Shown here: positions 17,653-26,076 of the stretch, one piece after another
How the letters are laid out: each line of letters starts with the position of its first letter
How positions within the stretch are numbered: position 1 is the first letter of the stretch
From: Nitrospira sp.
GTDB lineage: Bacteria; Nitrospirota; Nitrospiria; Nitrospirales; Nitrospiraceae
DNA: 64,000 nucleotides
Assembly: GCA_024998565.1 (NCBI GenBank)
Contig: JACOEM010000011.1
Location: forward strand, 94,068 to 158,067
Reading direction: 5' to 3'
Program-made: the position numbers and the translations under genes
The notes under the pieces: generated by a model
Database searches by the model: none
Seen by the model: the letters and a program-made list of their open reading frames with translations, nothing else
Told to the model about the DNA's origin: nothing

Positions 17653-18606
17653 ATGCTCGAAACGCGATTCAAAGTGATCTTTCTTCTGGTGGTGTTGTTT
17701 GCCGCCAGCTTGCCCATCATAGCAATTCTTCGCGGGACGATATCCACCCCGTTCGAAGCTGAGCCTCAATCGGCCGAGCAGGATCAGAGCGCCTCCAATC
17801 CTGAGTCGGCCTCCGTTGAAGAACCCCTTGAAGAAGAACTCGTTGTGATTCCTGCGGGGCCGTTTGTGCTCGGGACCAACCGGGGCGGGTTCGACGAGCA
17901 GCCTGAGCGGACGATTTACCTCGACCAGTTTCTGATTGATCGTTACGAGGTGACTAATGCGCAATATGCCGCGTTTGTGAAGGCAACGGGACATCGAAAG
18001 TCAGGACCGCCCTCACGGTATGCGAAAAATACGCTGCGCATGCGAGGTGTGAATCAGCCTGCGGTCTATGTCTCCTGGGAGGATGCCAAAGCTTATTGTG
18101 AGTGGCGTGGAAGGCGGCTGCCTTCTGAGGCGGAGTGGGAAAAGGCCATGCGTGGGCCGGATGGTCGCCTGTGGCCATGGGGAAACGTGGAAGTGCCGAA
18201 TGCGGCGAATTGGGCTCGCGTAGACGACGGGTTTGACGTGGCGGCGCCGGTGGGGCGGGTGAAGAGTGACGCCAGTCCCTATGGTGTAATGGACGGCGCG
18301 GGCAATGTGATGGAATGGGTGAACGATTGGTACCTTGAGGGGGCCTATGCCGCAGCTTCGGAGCGCAATCCGGAAAGTCCTGAATACGGGACCTACAAGG
18401 TGCTGCGCGGGGCTGCGTATACCAGTTCGGGATCTGATTTACGCATTACCGCGCGCAGCAAGATGATGCAGGATTTTCGGGATGAAACAATCGGCTTTCG
18501 TTGCGCTCAATCCAGTGCGGAAAATGGCCGGTTGTCTGGAGGCGTGGGGGCGGAGAAAATCACAGGAAATCGAAGTAGTAGAGGATCAGAAACACGGCCA
18601 AAATGA
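17653..18606 (+). CDS. SUMF1/FGE-sulfatase-fold protein, membrane anchored (copy 2)
   Basis: 317 residues, starting 11 bases after copy 1. An N-terminal membrane helix (about residues 8-26) is followed by an acidic linker, then a second complete SUMF1 domain (PAGPFVLGTNRGGFDE, IDRYEVTNAQYAAFV, RLPSEAEWEKAMRG, MDGAGNVMEWVNDWY, LRGAAYTSSGSDLR, IGFRCAQS). The catalytic Cys-x4-Cys pair is absent here too. After IGFRCAQS there is a 30-residue low-complexity tail whose last 47 bases overlap an opposite-strand small gene (18560-18664). It is diverged from copy 1, so the duplication is not recent. Confidence 0.8.
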   Translation: MLETRFKVIFLLVVLFAASLPIIAILRGTISTPFEAEPQSAEQDQSASNPESASVEEPLEEELVVIPAGPFVLGTNRGGFDEQPERTIYLDQFLIDRYEVTNAQYAAFVKATGHRKSGPPSRYAKNTLRMRGVNQPAVYVSWEDAKAYCEWRGRRLPSEAEWEKAMRGPDGRLWPWGNVEVPNAANWARVDDGFDVAAPVGRVKSDASPYGVMDGAGNVMEWVNDWYLEGAYAAASERNPESPEYGTYKVLRGAAYTSSGSDLRITARSKMMQDFRDETIGFRCAQSSAENGRLSGGVGAEKITGNRSSRGSETRPK

Positions 18607-18664
18607 TATTGACAACCATTCCAGCCAAAACTATAATGTCGAACACTTTTGAATTTTTAGCCAT
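18560..18664 (-). CDS. 34-residue single-helix membrane peptide, antisense
   Basis: A minus-strand reading frame from ATG (18664) to TGA. The product starts MAKNSKVFDIIVLAGM and continues as one hydrophobic helix ending in YYFDFL. AAAGGGA lies five bases before the start, a good ribosome site. A TTGACA hexamer lies upstream on the same strand, but I find only a weak -10. It overlaps the 3' end of the SUMF1 gene by 47 bases. The lysine-containing N-terminus, single helix and position beside an oxidase recall small oxidase subunits such as CydX or CcoQ; this is inference. Confidence 0.55.
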   Translation of the reverse strand: MAKNSKVFDIIVLAGMVVNIILAVFLILYYFDFL

Positions 18665-18765
18665 AAAAATCCCTTTAAAAATCATGTGCGTGAGGGATTT
18701 TGATTAACACAGCGTAGTTGGTGTGTCAATTCAAAATACGTACTTAAACCGTTGGGAGAATCAAG

Positions 18766-18882
18766 ATGGAAGCTGCTCAGGATGACGTCCAAGTTAAGAT
18801 CGGAAAAATGATTTTCTACATCACCCTGGCAGTGAGTCTTTGGTTTTTTTACTGGTTCGGCGGGATTCAGTGCCCTTGCTGA
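18766..18882 (+). CDS. 38-residue single-helix membrane peptide
   Basis: ATG at 18766 with GGGAG eight bases upstream. The product starts MEAAQDDVQVKIGKM, followed by one hydrophobic helix (IFYITLAVSLWFFYWF) and a C-terminal CPC motif. It lies between the SUMF1 pair and the second bd-like oxidase. Candidate small oxidase-associated subunit. The terminal CPC could bind metal or form a disulfide. Confidence 0.55.
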   Translation: MEAAQDDVQVKIGKMIFYITLAVSLWFFYWFGGIQCPC

Positions 18883-18932
18883 TCCGGTATTCTGGCCTGG
18901 GAAATCGTTTATCAAGTTGAGGGGGGTTTGAG

Positions 18933-19055
18933 ATGGGCCAAACAATTGTGTATGTCGTCGTATCCGTGCTGATCTGCGTCTCGTTTTTTGCAGCGGTTGA
19001 TCATTTTCTGATGGATGCGCAGGGTTTGGACTTTTGGTATCTCCTTCGAAAGTAA
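18933..19055 (+). CDS. 40-residue single-helix membrane peptide
   Basis: ATG at 18933 preceded by GAGGGGGG (spacing about six). The product starts MGQTIVYVVVSVLICV, forms one helix, then has a polar tail ending YLLRK. It ends 64 bases before the second bd-like oxidase and is probably co-transcribed with it. The helix and V-D-x-x-L pattern vaguely recall the SecE C-terminal helix, but the rest of SecE is missing. I favour a small accessory subunit. Confidence 0.55.
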   Translation: MGQTIVYVVVSVLICVSFFAAVDHFLMDAQGLDFWYLLRK

Positions 19056-19118
19056 TTATTCGGAGGGTAGGGCTTTGAAGTTGTTGTTCACATACGCGAT
19101 GTATCAAGGAGGTAACCC

Positions 19119-21038
19119 ATGGGCTCTGTAACCCGCACGAAGTTGATGTCGATCATGGCGCTAGGCGCAATGATCGGCCTCCTCCTCTTGCCTATTCTGG
19201 TTGCGATCCCTGCCCTTGCTAGCGACGGTGGCGCTCCTGCTGCCGGCGTGAAGAAAGAGGGTGGTGACGCAAAGGTTGAGAAGGGTAAGGACGTTTATTA
19301 CAAGACGGAAGGTATTGTCTCGGGCCCGCCAGCTCCTAAGACAACGGACAGCGAGAAGGACTATCCGCGATACAACTTCGAGAGTCGCGTCCTGCTCTGG
19401 TTTGCCAATCAGCAGCACCTTTACTATGGTAGCTTCGTCTTGGCTGTTCCCATTTTCTGTATGGTCATCGAATTTATGGGTGTGGTGACCAAGGATAAGG
19501 CGATGGCCAAGCGGTATGACCAGCTGGCGTACGACTTTATTAAGATCAGTTTGACGGCCTACTCTCTGACGGCCATTCTGGGCGGTATTCTGATCTTCAC
19601 CTTCCTGACTCTCTATCCAGCCTTCTTCCAGTATCTCTCGGGTATCTTTAGGCCGGTCATGCATATTTATGCATTGATGTTCGTGGCCGAAAGCGGAACC
19701 CTCTACATTTACTACTATGGCTGGGACAAGATGAAGGAGGGGTTCCTGAAATGGATTCACCTCAGCATGTCCGTCGTCCTGAACGTCATCGGCACCATCT
19801 TGATGTTCCTGGCGAATTCATGGATCGGCTTCATGATGTCTCCTGCCGGCGTTGATGAGCAGGGCCGGTATCTGGGTAACATTTGGCACGTGATCCACAC
19901 CGCATTGTGGAACCCGCTCAATCTCCATCGCATTCTCGGTAATATGGCCTTCGGTGGTGGTGTCGTGGCGGCCTATGCGGCCTACCGTTTCTTGTCTGCT
20001 AAGACCGATGAGGAGCGTGCTCACTACGACTGGATGGGTTATATCGCGATGGCTCTCGGTGTGGCGTTCCTGATTCCGTTGCCATTCGCCGGCTACTGGT
20101 TGATGCGCGAAGTCTATGCATATCGTCAGCAGATGGGTATTACCTTGATGGGCGGTCTGCTGGCTTGGCTGTTTATCATTCAGGCCACCATGATCGGAAT
20201 TCTGTTCCTGAGTACGAATTACTATCTCTGGCAAGCTCTCGGACGGATGCGTGGTGCGGAAAAGTATCAGCGCTACATCAAGTATCTCGTATTCCTGCTT
20301 ACATGCGGATATCTGGTGTTTATTACGCCGCACACCATCGTCATGACTCCAGCCGAGTTGAAGGCAATGGGTGGTCAGCAGCATCCAGTGCTGGGTAACT
20401 ATGGCGTGATGTCGGCCAAAAACGGTGGAATCAACGTCATCATCACGACCACGGTCTTGAGCTTCGTGTGGTACATGCGAGGCAACAAGGTGTCCACGGT
20501 ATCGTGGTCGAAGTTCGGCAATATCTTCATGGGCTGCTTTTTCTTCTTTGCGTACCTCAACATCATTATGTTGGCTGTGTATGGCTACTACATTCCGGCG
20601 AACGTACGAGTCGGGTTGTCCGTTCCGCAGGTGGCTACCACGCTGTCGTGCCTGTTCTTCATGTTCGCACTTAACAGCGTCATGATGAAGGGTGCCAAGC
20701 AGATGGGACCGATTGAGTGGGGCAAGATTTCTGCTCGCTCTCAATATGCGCTCATCATGTTGGCCACGGCCTTCACGTGGATGATGGGTCTGATGGGATA
20801 CATCCGATCCTCCGTCCGCTTGTTCTGGCACGTCAACGAAATCATGCGTGACAATTCACCATGGGCGTATACCCACACGGTGGGTTTTGCCGCGAACATG
20901 ATTTCTGCGAACGTACTGTTCTTCTGGATTTCAATTATGTTCGTGTTTTGGTTGGGAGCCCTTGGTGCCAAGAAGGCGCCAGTCGAGGCGAAGGCAGCCG
21001 TGCCTGGTCGGGCGGCTGCGCCAGCGGTGGGTCACTAG
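19119..21038 (+). CDS. Cytochrome bd-like oxidase (CydA-like), paralog 2
   Basis: 639 residues, starting six bases after a perfect AAGGAGGT. An N-terminal signal anchor (residues about 8-35), a charged linker, then about 13-14 membrane helices. Likely heme ligands: H100 (NQQHLYYG), H214 (KWIHLS), H270 (NLHRIL), and H422 with M431 in GGQQHPVLGNYGVM, which mirrors the GRQPW/heme b558 region of CydA. The ANSWIGFMMSPAG loop also matches CydA. It is about as long as paralog 1 and collinear with it; codon use is more T-rich and uniform, suggesting higher expression. The next three genes are c-type cytochromes, so this is probably the main bd-like oxidase of the cell, fed by cytochrome c. Proton pumping, heme type and any copper site cannot be judged from sequence alone. 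Confidence 0.85.
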   Translation: MGSVTRTKLMSIMALGAMIGLLLLPILVAIPALASDGGAPAAGVKKEGGDAKVEKGKDVYYKTEGIVSGPPAPKTTDSEKDYPRYNFESRVLLWFANQQHLYYGSFVLAVPIFCMVIEFMGVVTKDKAMAKRYDQLAYDFIKISLTAYSLTAILGGILIFTFLTLYPAFFQYLSGIFRPVMHIYALMFVAESGTLYIYYYGWDKMKEGFLKWIHLSMSVVLNVIGTILMFLANSWIGFMMSPAGVDEQGRYLGNIWHVIHTALWNPLNLHRILGNMAFGGGVVAAYAAYRFLSAKTDEERAHYDWMGYIAMALGVAFLIPLPFAGYWLMREVYAYRQQMGITLMGGLLAWLFIIQATMIGILFLSTNYYLWQALGRMRGAEKYQRYIKYLVFLLTCGYLVFITPHTIVMTPAELKAMGGQQHPVLGNYGVMSAKNGGINVIITTTVLSFVWYMRGNKVSTVSWSKFGNIFMGCFFFFAYLNIIMLAVYGYYIPANVRVGLSVPQVATTLSCLFFMFALNSVMMKGAKQMGPIEWGKISARSQYALIMLATAFTWMMGLMGYIRSSVRLFWHVNEIMRDNSPWAYTHTVGFAANMISANVLFFWISIMFVFWLGALGAKKAPVEAKAAVPGRAAAPAVGH

Positions 21039-21124
21039 TCAAAACGCAAGAAATGAATCAATGAGGGAGGGCGTCTGGCTGTATCGGTGGCCAGCGCCTT
21101 CCCCTCCTGCAGGAGGTTTGAGCT

Positions 21125-22444
21125 GTGATTGAACTCATTAAAGCGGCCTTAGCGATGGGCTGGCCAGCATTAGGCATCCTGGTTGGCCTAATGTTTTATT
21201 TCAAGGCCTCCATTTCAGACCCAGTTGCCAACAAGCGTGCGGTGTTCAAGACGTTCATCGGCATCATTGGCGCGATGCTACTTTTTATGGCAATCGCCAA
21301 TTACAAGATGAACTTCTTCGAAGAGTCACGGCTCTTGCCGGTGTCTCTGGTTCTCATTACATCGATGACGTTCATGATGGCGCTGTATTTCACGAACATC
21401 AGCGCCTTGCTGAAAATCGGCGGCTTCATGTTTTTCATCGCCGCAGCACTTTCCGGTTACGGTAACTGGTTGCCCCAGGTGGAAGGTGGATTTCCGCCCA
21501 TCGAAGAAAAGAAAGACTTCAGCAACATGCCCCAGACGGAGCTCGCTGACGAAGGCGAGAAGATTATCTTTGGCGGCGTTGGTCAGAACAAGGTTCAGGG
21601 GGCGATCGGTAAGGGACAGTGTCCGCTCTGCCATGCTTTCCATAAAGGAATGTTGGGAGAGCGTGCGCCAAACCTCGACGGGTTGCCGGAGCGCGCGGGA
21701 ACGCAGATCGACGATCCTCGTTATCATAAGGGAAATGCTGCAGCTCGTGATTCAGACCAGAAGGAAGCATTTCCTGGATCTGGAACCGCAGAGAATGGCC
21801 AAGAATACATTGCCGAGTCCCATGCCTGTCCGAGCTGTTTCGTGGTGGCTGGTTACGGTGTGAAGGGTACCAATGATAAAGTCAGCCCTATGCCGTCCAT
21901 CCATAAGCCGCCGATCTCTTTGTCCTTGCCCGAGTTAGCGGCTGTCGACACCTGGCTGTATGTGCGTGAAGGGCGTGAGGCTCCGAGCTTTGATGAAATT
22001 GTGAAGTCCTATGAAAAGTTCATCCCGGATTCTGAGCGTCCAAAGCCGCCAACAGAGGGCGACAAGGCCGCCGGCGGGGGTGCATCCGCGCTCATGGCTG
22101 ACGGGACTGAGCCTGTCGATCAGATTTTTGCGAAGGGACAATGTGTGGCATGCCATACGATCCCTGGTATCGCTGGAGCGACCGGCACGATTGGTCCGAA
22201 GCTGGTCGAGGGAACAAATGCTCCGCTACGCATTAAAGACAAGGATTATAAGGGAAAGGCGAAGAGCGTCCCTGACTACATAATGGAATCCATTGTTGAG
22301 CCTAGCGCTTACGTTGTGAAAGGCTTCCCTGACAATACCATGCCTAAGGTGTTCGGTCAGAAGCTTAGCGCCGGCGCGCTCAAGAAACTTGTAGATTACC
22401 TCTCGCAGGTGCAGGAAGGGAAAGAGCCACCCAAGGCCTCCTAG
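21125..22444 (+). CDS. Membrane-anchored c-type cytochrome with a degenerate middle motif
   Basis: 439 residues from a GTG start seven bases after AGGAGG. Four N-terminal membrane helices (residues about 10-125), then a periplasmic part with heme motifs CPLCH (166-170) and CVACH (340-344). Between them is CPSCF (235-239), a heme-like motif whose histidine is replaced by phenylalanine. Distal ligands could be methionines in MPS or TMPK. It is 86 bases downstream of the oxidase and in the same run as two more cytochromes, so it likely passes electrons to the oxidase. The order of electron flow is inferred. Confidence 0.8.
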   Translation: MIELIKAALAMGWPALGILVGLMFYFKASISDPVANKRAVFKTFIGIIGAMLLFMAIANYKMNFFEESRLLPVSLVLITSMTFMMALYFTNISALLKIGGFMFFIAAALSGYGNWLPQVEGGFPPIEEKKDFSNMPQTELADEGEKIIFGGVGQNKVQGAIGKGQCPLCHAFHKGMLGERAPNLDGLPERAGTQIDDPRYHKGNAAARDSDQKEAFPGSGTAENGQEYIAESHACPSCFVVAGYGVKGTNDKVSPMPSIHKPPISLSLPELAAVDTWLYVREGREAPSFDEIVKSYEKFIPDSERPKPPTEGDKAAGGGASALMADGTEPVDQIFAKGQCVACHTIPGIAGATGTIGPKLVEGTNAPLRIKDKDYKGKAKSVPDYIMESIVEPSAYVVKGFPDNTMPKVFGQKLSAGALKKLVDYLSQVQEGKEPPKAS

Positions 22445-22492
22445 TTGCGATGGGTATCTGGTTGCTATTGCGGAAGAAAGGGAGATGAGGAC

Positions 22493-23530
22493 ATGAAAGC
22501 ATTAATGTCAGTCGGGGCATTGATCGGCGTCCTGGGACTGCTCATGTTGATCGGCATGATCTTCGGAGTGATTCCCTCGAACACCGTCAGGCTCGTTGAG
22601 GGCTACATGCCCATGCAGGTCCTAAGTGAGCTAGCCGTATTCGTGGCTGGCTTCACCGGCCTGAGTTATCTAGCCAACTCGATGGGAATTGCTTTCCCTC
22701 GGTTTTGGCAGGGTGTGTTGTTTTGGGCCTTTATCCAAACCTATCTCAAGTTCCGTATCTATCCGCCGATTCCGTTCAGCGTTCGTGCCATGTACGGAAC
22801 CGTATCGTTCGTAGCCGTGTTCATGTGGGTGTCGGCCAATGAAGAGGATTGGAAGAAATTCCGTCAGCCGATTCTCAATGTTTTGGATGCCAACACCGGC
22901 TTCCATAAGGCACTACGCACGATGTATCTGATTCTTCTTCCGCTACTCATTGGCGGCTTCTCTTTCTTGACGATGAAGCCGAGTGTCGATGAGCCGATTG
23001 AGTTGCGGACCGTGCATCCTGCACCACCAGCAAGCACGAAGGTGCATGGCAAGACTTACACCCTCCAGACTTCTCAGAATCCTTACCGGGTCAATCTTGA
23101 AGGTAAGTACGATCAAGCCTATAGCAATAAGCTGATCGTGGAGCAAGGCATGGGACGACTGATGGCTCCCAACGCCAACCCATGGGATGACAAAGCTGAA
23201 GGATACCTGAAGTACGTTCGGGAAGGTGGCGAAATATTCTTCCAGAATTGTCACTTCTGTCACGGCGACAATCTGAACGGTCGTGGTCTCCATGCCTTTG
23301 CGTTCAACCCGATTCCTGCTAACTTCACAGATCCAGGAACGATTGCGCAGTTGCAGGAAACCTTCATTTTCTGGCGGGTAGCGAAGGGCGGAATCGGTTT
23401 GCCGAACGAAGGATTCCCTTGGGCCTCGGTTATGCCACCATGGGAACAGCACCTGACCACAGATGAAATTTGGAAGGTGATCCTGTTCGAATACTGGCAC
23501 ACGGGATACTATCCTCGGACATGGGACTAA
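22493..23530 (+). CDS. Membrane-anchored monoheme cytochrome c
   Basis: 345 residues, starting at the ATG at 22493 after GGAGATGAGG. Four to five N-terminal membrane helices (to about residue 165), then a periplasmic cytochrome c domain with one CHFCH motif (253-257), followed by GDNLNGRG and a VMPPWE loop supplying the probable axial methionine, as in class I cytochromes. It has the same architecture as the preceding gene, with one heme. Probably part of the same complex with the bd-like oxidase. Confidence 0.85.
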   Translation: MKALMSVGALIGVLGLLMLIGMIFGVIPSNTVRLVEGYMPMQVLSELAVFVAGFTGLSYLANSMGIAFPRFWQGVLFWAFIQTYLKFRIYPPIPFSVRAMYGTVSFVAVFMWVSANEEDWKKFRQPILNVLDANTGFHKALRTMYLILLPLLIGGFSFLTMKPSVDEPIELRTVHPAPPASTKVHGKTYTLQTSQNPYRVNLEGKYDQAYSNKLIVEQGMGRLMAPNANPWDDKAEGYLKYVREGGEIFFQNCHFCHGDNLNGRGLHAFAFNPIPANFTDPGTIAQLQETFIFWRVAKGGIGLPNEGFPWASVMPPWEQHLTTDEIWKVILFEYWHTGYYPRTWD

Positions 23531-23577
23531 TCCTGAATCTTACAAACAACCTGGGAGAACAGGTGGTGAGGTTAACA

Positions 23578-25362
23578 ATGAGCAAACTTCGTATGAACGT
23601 AAAGGCGACCCCGATTATCGGAGCGGCCTTAGGTGCCCTCATCCTCTCTGCAAGTGCGGTGGGATTGGGTCATGCTGGAGATCTTCCGGAAGGCTTTGCC
23701 AAGGGTGAATTGGCCCCGGCTCCGCCCGCCGAGATGATCGAAGCCGGAAAGCGTGTCTATTTCACCAAGTGTGTCTGGTGTCATGGTGTGGACGGTGCGG
23801 GCGACGGGCCAGGTGCTGATCGTTTGTGGCCACGTCCGCGTAACTTCAATCAGGGTACCTTCAAAATTCGCCATACGGCGAGTGGAGAGTTGCCGCTCTT
23901 CAATTACAACGAGAAGACTCCTGATTCCGGCAAGAATGACCTGTTCGACACCGTCACGCACGGTCTTCCTGGCTCGGCCATGCCACCCTGGGAAGGTATC
24001 TTGACCGAGGAGCAGCGTATCCAGGTTCTGTCCTTCGTCACAACGCAGCTGGTTAAGGATAGAAAATTTACCGACAAACAGTCTGAGACGCAGACGATCC
24101 TCCAGCTCGGAACTATTAAACCTGCTGAGGCGACCGAGGACAGTATCAAGAAGGGCGCTCAGTTGATCGTGGACAAGAAGTGCATCGAGTGCCATGGTGT
24201 TGAAGGGCGTGGAGACGGAAACGCTTTCAATCTGAAAGATGATTGGGGGTTTTCGATTCAGCCGGCCAACTGGCACAAGTGCTGGAATTTCCGAGGAAGC
24301 CGGCAAGACCCTTACAACGTACGAAACATTTTCCGTACCTTCTCCACGGGTGTCAACGGAACGCCGATGCCGTCCTTTGCGGATAGCACGTCGGTCGAAG
24401 ATCGCTGGAACATTGCGAACTTCGTGAACTCGTTGTGCGAACGCGATGAAGAGGGCAAGCCCCTGGGTATCGATCCTTTGACCGATAAGCCGAAGATCAA
24501 CTTCGTTGTGCCTTCTGCGCCGGTCGAGGGTGAGATTTCAAACGACCCAGAAAATGAGATGTGGAAGAAGCAGGGCCGTCGTTATGTGGCGATGGGCGGT
24601 CAGATCACTCACAAACCTCGTAACTTCGTCAATCGTATCGATGATATCTGGGTTAAATCACTGTACAACGACAAGAACGTGGTGTACCTGATCCAGTGGG
24701 ATGACCGGACGAAGAGTGTCGCCGAGGGGAAACTTCCTTGGGCGCCCACTCAAGTCAATGTCGAGAACTTTGGTGTGAAGGAGCAGGCACCTAAGACCGG
24801 AGAAGAAGGTTCAATTGCTGCAGCTCAGAACAACTACGCCGTTTATAACGATGGTATTGCATTCCAATTCCCCATCAAGTGGCAGGAGATTCCTGCTCCG
24901 TTTAAGCCACGATATTTGTGGGGTGATGCGAAGTTCAACGCCGACATCTTGAAGTGGGAGGCGGATGGTTCCCTCCGGTCCTTCAAGGGAACCGGTTGGG
25001 ATCAGGACTTCGAGGAACGCGATGACTTCGAAGAAAAAGTTAAGTTGTTAAAGTCAGAGTGGAAGAACGGACAGTGGACTGTCATGATCTCCCGTCCGCT
25101 TAAGGGCGACAAGGATGATTATGATGAGTACACCCGGTTTGACATCGGTAAGTACATTCCGATGGTCTTCTTTGCCTGGGACGGACACAACGGGGATGCG
25201 GGACGGAAGATGGCCGTGTCGGCCTTCTATTACACAATCTTGCAGCCTCCGATTCCGCAGGAAGTGTACATTTACCCGGCCGTTATCGCAGTTGGCGTGG
25301 TGTTTTTGGAAGGGTGGATGCTGACCCGCCGGGCCAACAAGAAAAAGGGCAAGGTCCTCTAA
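23578..25362 (+). CDS. Diheme cytochrome c fused to an ethylbenzene-dehydrogenase-type heme b domain
   Basis: 594 residues. I start at the ATG at 23578 (GTGAGG upstream), giving a signal peptide ending near GHA-GD. Two cytochrome c domains: CVWCH (65-69) and CIECH (202-206), each followed by GxxGRGDG or GAGDG. Residues about 330-560 resemble the gamma-subunit (heme b) domain of type II DMSO-reductase enzymes, with DGIAFQFP, GDAKFNADILKWEAD, WTVMISRPL and FFAWDGxNGDAGRKM, including the lysine (GRKM). The CMGQ methionine motif is replaced by LWGD. The C-terminal helix (about 565-588) and basic tail anchor it in the membrane. Last gene of the oxidase operon, ended by a strong terminator. Confidence 0.8.
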   Translation: MSKLRMNVKATPIIGAALGALILSASAVGLGHAGDLPEGFAKGELAPAPPAEMIEAGKRVYFTKCVWCHGVDGAGDGPGADRLWPRPRNFNQGTFKIRHTASGELPLFNYNEKTPDSGKNDLFDTVTHGLPGSAMPPWEGILTEEQRIQVLSFVTTQLVKDRKFTDKQSETQTILQLGTIKPAEATEDSIKKGAQLIVDKKCIECHGVEGRGDGNAFNLKDDWGFSIQPANWHKCWNFRGSRQDPYNVRNIFRTFSTGVNGTPMPSFADSTSVEDRWNIANFVNSLCERDEEGKPLGIDPLTDKPKINFVVPSAPVEGEISNDPENEMWKKQGRRYVAMGGQITHKPRNFVNRIDDIWVKSLYNDKNVVYLIQWDDRTKSVAEGKLPWAPTQVNVENFGVKEQAPKTGEEGSIAAAQNNYAVYNDGIAFQFPIKWQEIPAPFKPRYLWGDAKFNADILKWEADGSLRSFKGTGWDQDFEERDDFEEKVKLLKSEWKNGQWTVMISRPLKGDKDDYDEYTRFDIGKYIPMVFFAWDGHNGDAGRKMAVSAFYYTILQPPIPQEVYIYPAVIAVGVVFLEGWMLTRRANKKKGKVL

Positions 25363-25391
25363 GTCGATACTCGAGCTAGGGGTGGTGTCGC

Positions 25392-25424
25392 GAGGGGGTG
25401 GGGAAACTCACCCCCTCTTTTTTT
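25392..25424 (+). terminator. Rho-independent terminator of the oxidase operon
   Basis: A perfect 9-bp stem (25392-25400 with 25409-25417), an eight-base loop and seven T residues, 30 bases after the cytochrome stop codon. Confidence 0.9.
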
Positions 25425-25455
25425 GTGGCGATGAGACTCTGGGGACTGAGTTGGG

Positions 25456-26076
25456 ATGAATGAGCGCAGCCTAGTCAATGCCACGGGAGTCCTCATTGCC
25501 GGTGGAAAGAGCCGTCGCATGGGGCGTGATAAGCGATTTCTGAAGGTAGGTGGGAAGAGTGTTTTTGACCGGACGCTCTCTCTCTTGATGGGTACTTTCG
25601 TGGAGACCATTATTGTTTTGGCTGAACCCATTGATTCACTGGATGTGCGTGGCTGTAGGGTAGTCTATGATGTGATCCCGAATGCGGGTAGTTTGGGAGG
25701 TTTGTATACCGGGCTACTGGCGGCGTCGCAGCCGAGAATATTTGCCGTGGCCTGTGACATGCCGTTTCTTGACCTCGAGCTGATTCGTTTCATGGCCTCC
25801 TTCGATGACACGGCCGATGTCATTGTTGCGAAACTCGAGGGACAGTTCCAACCCATGCACGCCATATATTCCAAGCGATGCGCCGAATTTCTCAAGGCGA
25901 TGGCTGAGCGTCATGATCTGAAAATCCATGCGCTGTATCGAACGGAAGAACTACGAGTTGCGGTGGTAGGAGCAAATGACCTGTCATCTCTTGGTGGTGG
26001 TCTTCGTTCATTTCAGAATATCAATACGCCAGACGATTTGACTCTCGCCGACTCAGCGATACCCGATAAGCCGTGA
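25456..26076 (+). CDS. mobA: Molybdenum cofactor guanylyltransferase MobA
   Basis: 206 residues, typical for the family. The N-terminal nucleotide-binding motif is GVLIAGGKSRRMGRDKRFL (residues about 11-29), followed by GSLGGLYTGL and ACDMPFLD metal-site motifs. MobA transfers GMP from GTP to molybdopterin, making the guanine dinucleotide cofactor used by DMSO-reductase-family enzymes such as nitrite oxidoreductase. Cytoplasmic. It overlaps the following glycosyltransferase by four bases. The link to the NXR accessory genes further on is functional, not operonic. Confidence 0.9.
   Translation: MNERSLVNATGVLIAGGKSRRMGRDKRFLKVGGKSVFDRTLSLLMGTFVETIIVLAEPIDSLDVRGCRVVYDVIPNAGSLGGLYTGLLAASQPRIFAVACDMPFLDLELIRFMASFDDTADVIVAKLEGQFQPMHAIYSKRCAEFLKAMAERHDLKIHALYRTEELRVAVVGANDLSSLGGGLRSFQNINTPDDLTLADSAIPDKP

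Noticed and set aside
16727..18606. Assignment as active formylglycine-generating enzymes
   Set aside because: The catalytic Cys-x4-Cys pair is absent in both copies.
18933..19055. SecE
   Set aside because: Only one helix of faint resemblance; no N-terminal SecE signature and no ribosomal or nusG neighbours.
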